From: Methanobacteriaceae archaeon | GTDB lineage: Archaea; Methanobacteriota; Methanobacteria; Methanobacteriales; Methanobacteriaceae | Direction: 5' to 3' | Assembly (NCBI GenBank): GCA_011620845.1 | Contig: WOYJ01000128.1 | Span: 4,120 to 11,689, forward strand | DNA: 7,570 bases | In this document: one piece after another, positions 4,577 through 7,570 of the stretch | Numbering within the stretch: the first letter of the stretch is position 1 | Layout: every line of letters starts with the position of its first letter | Notes under the pieces: generated by a model | Databases searched by the model: none | Told to the model about the DNA's origin: nothing | Seen by the model: only the letters and a program-made list of their open reading frames with translations | Made by a program: the position numbers and the translations under genes

Positions 4577-7225
4577 TTACTTTATAATCTCAATTACCAG
4601 GTTGTCCCGGTGGATTATGTCCACTTTTTCCCCGGTGATGCTGGTAAGTTCTTTCCTTGTTTTTATATATTCTGGGGTGAGCTTTAAATCATTTACGCTG
4701 ATTTCACCAACACTTTCGAGTTTCTCCGCGATTTCCTGGGGATCAGTTGTTTTTATGTACTTCAGGATTTGTGGTGCGTCCTTACGGAAATCCGGTCCTA
4801 TCTTGTTCATCTGGGGGATGATCTCCACCACTTTTTCCATAATTTGTGGTTGACCCTTAAGAACCTTCAAATCCTCGATCCTCATAGTCCCCTTTATATC
4901 ATCTAGAAGATCAATTAAATGATGGTAAGTCTCATCATCTTCAGTATAAATGGACGTACTTTTAAGCTGTATGTTAAGGGGCATTCCTGAGGCAGATTTA
5001 AATCTTCTCATATCACCTATAACATCAACTCCCAACTCTCCCACACCTTCTGCAGGAAGGTCGATTAGATCTACACTGGCCACTGGCCAGGAACTTAGAT
5101 GGATACTTTCACCACCCCCATCGATATACTGGTTGATCTCCTCGGTAAAATGGGGGATGAAGGGTGATAAAAGCTTCAGGGAAGTTGATATAACTGTTTT
5201 AAGAGTGTACTTAGCCGCTAACTGGGAATCTGACTCTTTTTCGGTGTATAATCGGTACTTAACTGCCTCTATATATTCATCGCAGAAATCATTCCAGATG
5301 AAACTCTGGATGGAGGATTTGGCGCGGGCGAAGTTATAATCCTTTAGGGCATCTGTTACATCCTGGACCAGTCGGTTGAGTTTGGAGAGGATCCATTTAT
5401 CTAGGGGATTTAAGTCGATTTCTTTTTCATCCATCTCGAAATCGGCGATATGTATGCTGATGAATCGGAAGGCGTTCCAGAATTTCCTGAGGAACTTGTA
5501 GCTGTGTTTAACATCTTTCCAGGCGAAGGGAACATCTGATCCCGGTACACTGTTAGCCGCCCATAATCTGAGGGCATCGGCACCGTACTTATCCAGGACT
5601 TCTTCTGGTGAGATCACGTTTCCCCTGGATTTACTCATCTTATGACCGTCATCTCCGAAGACCATACCGTTGACCACCACTTCACTGAAAGGTCCCTCAC
5701 CGGTGAGTGCTTTACACCTTAAGATGGTGTAAAAAGCCCAGGTCCTGATGATGTCATGGCCCTGCTGCCTTAAACTGGATGGGTAGAGTTTATGGAACTC
5801 TTCATCTGGCCAGCCAGCTATGACCATGGGGGTGATGGAACTGTCCATCCAGGTGTCCAGGACATCGGTCTCCCCAGTAAATTTGTCACTACCGCATTCA
5901 CAATTCTCTTTAGGATTGTCTACAGTGGGGTCGATTGGTAAATCCTCCGGTTTGGGCAGTTTTACTTTTCCACATTCATCACAGACCCACACTGGTATGG
6001 GTGTGGCGAATATTCTCTGCCGGGAGATAACCCAGTCCCAGTCCATGGAACCAGTCCAGTTTATAAGCCTGGTTTTCATATGCTCTGGAGCCCATTCCAT
6101 ATGGTTAGCCGTGTCTTCGATCATATCGGTTAACTGGTTCACCGCCACAAACCACTGGTGCTTGACCAGTATCTCGATGGGTGTTTTACACCTCCAGCAG
6201 ACACCCACGTTCTGGTCAACCTTCTCCTGCCTGGTGAGATCCCCCTGGGATTTCAGGTCAGCGATGATGCTTTCCTTACATTCCCCTATGGTGCAGCCCG
6301 CGTATTCACCAGCCACTTCTTTCATAACTCCCTTCTCATCGATAGCCTCTATAACATCTAAACCGTAACGGTTCACCCAGGAAACATCGGTTTTATCACC
6401 GAAGGTACAGATCATAACCGCACCGGTACCGAATTCCGGGTCCACATCTTCATCGGTTATAACCTTCACTTTACGGCCGTAGATAGGTACTTCCACGAAT
6501 TTCCCAGCTAAGTCCTGGTACCTCTCATCATCGGGGTGGACGGTGACCGCCACACAGGCGGATAGTAATTCCGGCCGGGTGGTGGCTATGGGAACTTTAC
6601 CTTCACCATCCACCTGGGGAAACTCCAGGTAGTTCAGGAAGGTTTCATTTTCCTGGTACTCCACCTCGGCAAAGGCGATGGCCGTCTCACAACGGGGACA
6701 CCAGTTCACCGGGTGAACGGCCTGGTAGATCAGGCCCTGATCATACATTTTTAAGAATGATAACTGGGTTTTACTCTTGTACTCGTCGGTCATGGTCACG
6801 AATTCCCGGGACCAGTCCTGGCTGAAGCCCAAGGACTGCATCTGGGCTTTCATCATCCGAATATTTCCCTGGGTGAGGTCGATGCACATCCTCCGGAATT
6901 CCTCCCGGGGAACGTCGCTCTTTTTGATTGAGTGGGTCTCCTCCACTTTAACTTCAGTGGGTAGGCCGTGGCAATCCCATCCCTGGGGGAACATAACATC
7001 GAAGCCCTGCATCCTCTTATATCTGGCGATGAGATCCATGTAGAGCCAGTTCAAGACATGGCCCATATGGATGCTGCCGGTGGGATACGGCGGCGGTGTG
7101 TCGATTATGTAGTTGGGCTTGGTACCTTCACCGGTGAATCGATATAAATTGCTATTCTGCCATTTGTCCTGCCATTCTGTTTCTTTTTTATGATCGTAAT
7201 CCTTGGGGATGTCCTTGATTGCCAT
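4577..7225 (-). CDS. valS: Valyl-tRNA synthetase, archaeal type
   Basis: This 882-residue class I synthetase charges tRNA-Val with valine and edits mischarged threonine. The Rossmann catalytic core carries HMGH (53-56) as the HIGH motif and KMSKS (529-533). The inserted editing domain (about 205-335) includes TTRPELL (215-221) and GTGAVMICTFGDKTDVSW. Cysteine pairs at 176/179, 343/346, 415/418 and 442/444 suggest zinc-binding knuckles. The helical anticodon-binding domain covers about 600-740. The C-terminus (about 740-882) is an archaeal-style domain rather than the coiled-coil arm of bacterial ValRS. Length and domain order fit an intact gene. Start ATG at 7225 is supported by GGGAG at 7233-7237, 7 nt upstream. 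It appears to head the minus-strand run valS-aroA-GTPase. GC content looks higher than in the spacers, as expected for a conserved gene. Confidence 0.98.
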   Translation of the reverse strand: MAIKDIPKDYDHKKETEWQDKWQNSNLYRFTGEGTKPNYIIDTPPPYPTGSIHMGHVLNWLYMDLIARYKRMQGFDVMFPQGWDCHGLPTEVKVEETHSIKKSDVPREEFRRMCIDLTQGNIRMMKAQMQSLGFSQDWSREFVTMTDEYKSKTQLSFLKMYDQGLIYQAVHPVNWCPRCETAIAFAEVEYQENETFLNYLEFPQVDGEGKVPIATTRPELLSACVAVTVHPDDERYQDLAGKFVEVPIYGRKVKVITDEDVDPEFGTGAVMICTFGDKTDVSWVNRYGLDVIEAIDEKGVMKEVAGEYAGCTIGECKESIIADLKSQGDLTRQEKVDQNVGVCWRCKTPIEILVKHQWFVAVNQLTDMIEDTANHMEWAPEHMKTRLINWTGSMDWDWVISRQRIFATPIPVWVCDECGKVKLPKPEDLPIDPTVDNPKENCECGSDKFTGETDVLDTWMDSSITPMVIAGWPDEEFHKLYPSSLRQQGHDIIRTWAFYTILRCKALTGEGPFSEVVVNGMVFGDDGHKMSKSRGNVISPEEVLDKYGADALRLWAANSVPGSDVPFAWKDVKHSYKFLRKFWNAFRFISIHIADFEMDEKEIDLNPLDKWILSKLNRLVQDVTDALKDYNFARAKSSIQSFIWNDFCDEYIEAVKYRLYTEKESDSQLAAKYTLKTVISTSLKLLSPFIPHFTEEINQYIDGGGESIHLSSWPVASVDLIDLPAEGVGELGVDVIGDMRRFKSASGMPLNIQLKSTSIYTEDDETYHHLIDLLDDIKGTMRIEDLKVLKGQPQIMEKVVEIIPQMNKIGPDFRKDAPQILKYIKTTDPQEIAEKLESVGEISVNDLKLTPEYIKTRKELTSITGEKVDIIHRDNLVIEIIK

Positions 7226-7270
7226 CTAAATTCTCCCTATCTTTATAAACATCAAATTTTCAAGCTTCTT

Positions 7271-7283
7271 TGATCTTATTAAT
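7271..7283 (-). promoter_or_regulatory. Weak candidate TATA region for valS
   Basis: On the minus strand CTGATTAATAAGA could serve as a TATA box, giving a start near 7250 and a leader of about 25 nt that includes the GGGAG site. It has no clear BRE. The better-looking TTTATAAA at 7242-7249 is too close to the ATG to be the promoter. The rest of 7226-7436 shows no gene; an 8-bp inverted repeat (7372-7379 and 7414-7421) lies in it. Confidence 0.22.
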
Positions 7284-7436
7284 CAGATTTTGTAGTACTC
7301 ATCAGATAGTTATCTTACGAGATTTTTAAGCTCAAAACTTCATCTATTTGATTTTATGATTTTATGTAATATTTGAATAACTTTAATCATTAATATTTAT
7401 GGATTGTTGTATGTATTCAAAGTCAGGGTGTCTGTT

Positions 7437-7570
7437 TTAGGTGAATTTTTTGAGCTTGGATATTTCTTGGATTTGGTTTTGGCCGTAGAATGTTAGTAGT
7501 CCTAGTAAAAGTACGTTTAGATAGGCTTTTTTGTAGACTGATCGTTTGGTGTATGCGTGTATATGGCCTA
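7437..7570 (-). CDS. C-terminal end of an unidentified protein (possibly a transposase)
   Basis: The last 43 codons of a minus-strand reading frame enter from the right edge and stop at TAA (7437-7439). The tail reads basic ([13 protein letters not shown], about residues 4-16 of the visible part), then a short hydrophobic helix [11 protein letters not shown], then [14 protein letters not shown]. An unbroken frame of this length in an AT-rich edge supports coding. The layout of a basic stretch followed by an aliphatic [10 protein letters not shown] helix resembles the C-terminal ends of some DDE transposases, and CAGGGTGTCTG lies just beyond the stop, but a membrane protein tail is equally possible. 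Identity is a guess; start and most of the protein are outside the window. It is followed on the same strand by 211 bp of spacer before valS. Confidence 0.55.

Noticed and set aside
7242..7249. TTTATAAA as the valS TATA box
   Set aside because: Its centre is only about 20 bp from the ATG, so transcription would start at or after the start codon and exclude the GGGAG ribosome-binding site.

Overview
The window looks like chromosomal DNA of a mesophilic methanogen related to Methanobacterium (order Methanobacteriales). The evidence is an HMf-type archaeal histone, an archaeal-type valyl-tRNA synthetase, an archaeal EPSP synthase and endonuclease III, AT-rich spacers with TATA-like boxes, and Shine-Dalgarno sites of the GGAG/GGTGA kind. 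The genus-level assignment is inference from protein recognition, not from a search.

Layout, left to right. (a) 1-524, minus strand: a small PRC-barrel protein (285-524) followed downstream by the first 57 codons of a highly charged protein built of 11-residue repeats, which leaves the window on the left. A hairpin and T-run (226-286) lie between them. (b) 525-1019: a long AT-rich divergent spacer with no recognised gene. At its right end it carries a strong TATA box and a perfect 18-bp palindrome in front of the histone. (c) 1020-1217, plus strand: a 65-residue histone, the only clear plus-strand gene, ending in a hairpin plus T-tract. (d) 1290-7225, minus strand, read right to left: valS, aroA, a small MglA/COG2229-like GTPase overlapping the end of aroA by 11 bp, an endonuclease III gene (nth), and a degenerate nucleotidyltransferase-fold protein. 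valS, aroA and the GTPase are packed tightly enough to be one transcription unit; nth (101-bp gap) and the nucleotidyltransferase-like gene (177-bp gap) may be separate. (e) 7437-7570, minus strand: the last 43 codons of an unidentified, possibly transposase-like, protein.

Most of the window is housekeeping: Val-tRNA charging, shikimate pathway, base excision repair and chromatin. I see no CRISPR array, tRNA, rRNA, recognisable defence system or complete mobile element. The points most worth a second look are: a Cys-to-His change exactly at one [4Fe-4S] ligand position of endonuclease III; a histone that stops about five residues early and lacks residues linked to stacking of histone layers; a palindrome placed where an archaeal repressor would act on that histone; a nucleotidyltransferase-fold protein without most of its catalytic signature but with an extra unassigned C-terminal domain; a duplicated 18-bp element in the valS-aroA spacer; and DNA-identical 33-bp repeats in the left-edge protein.
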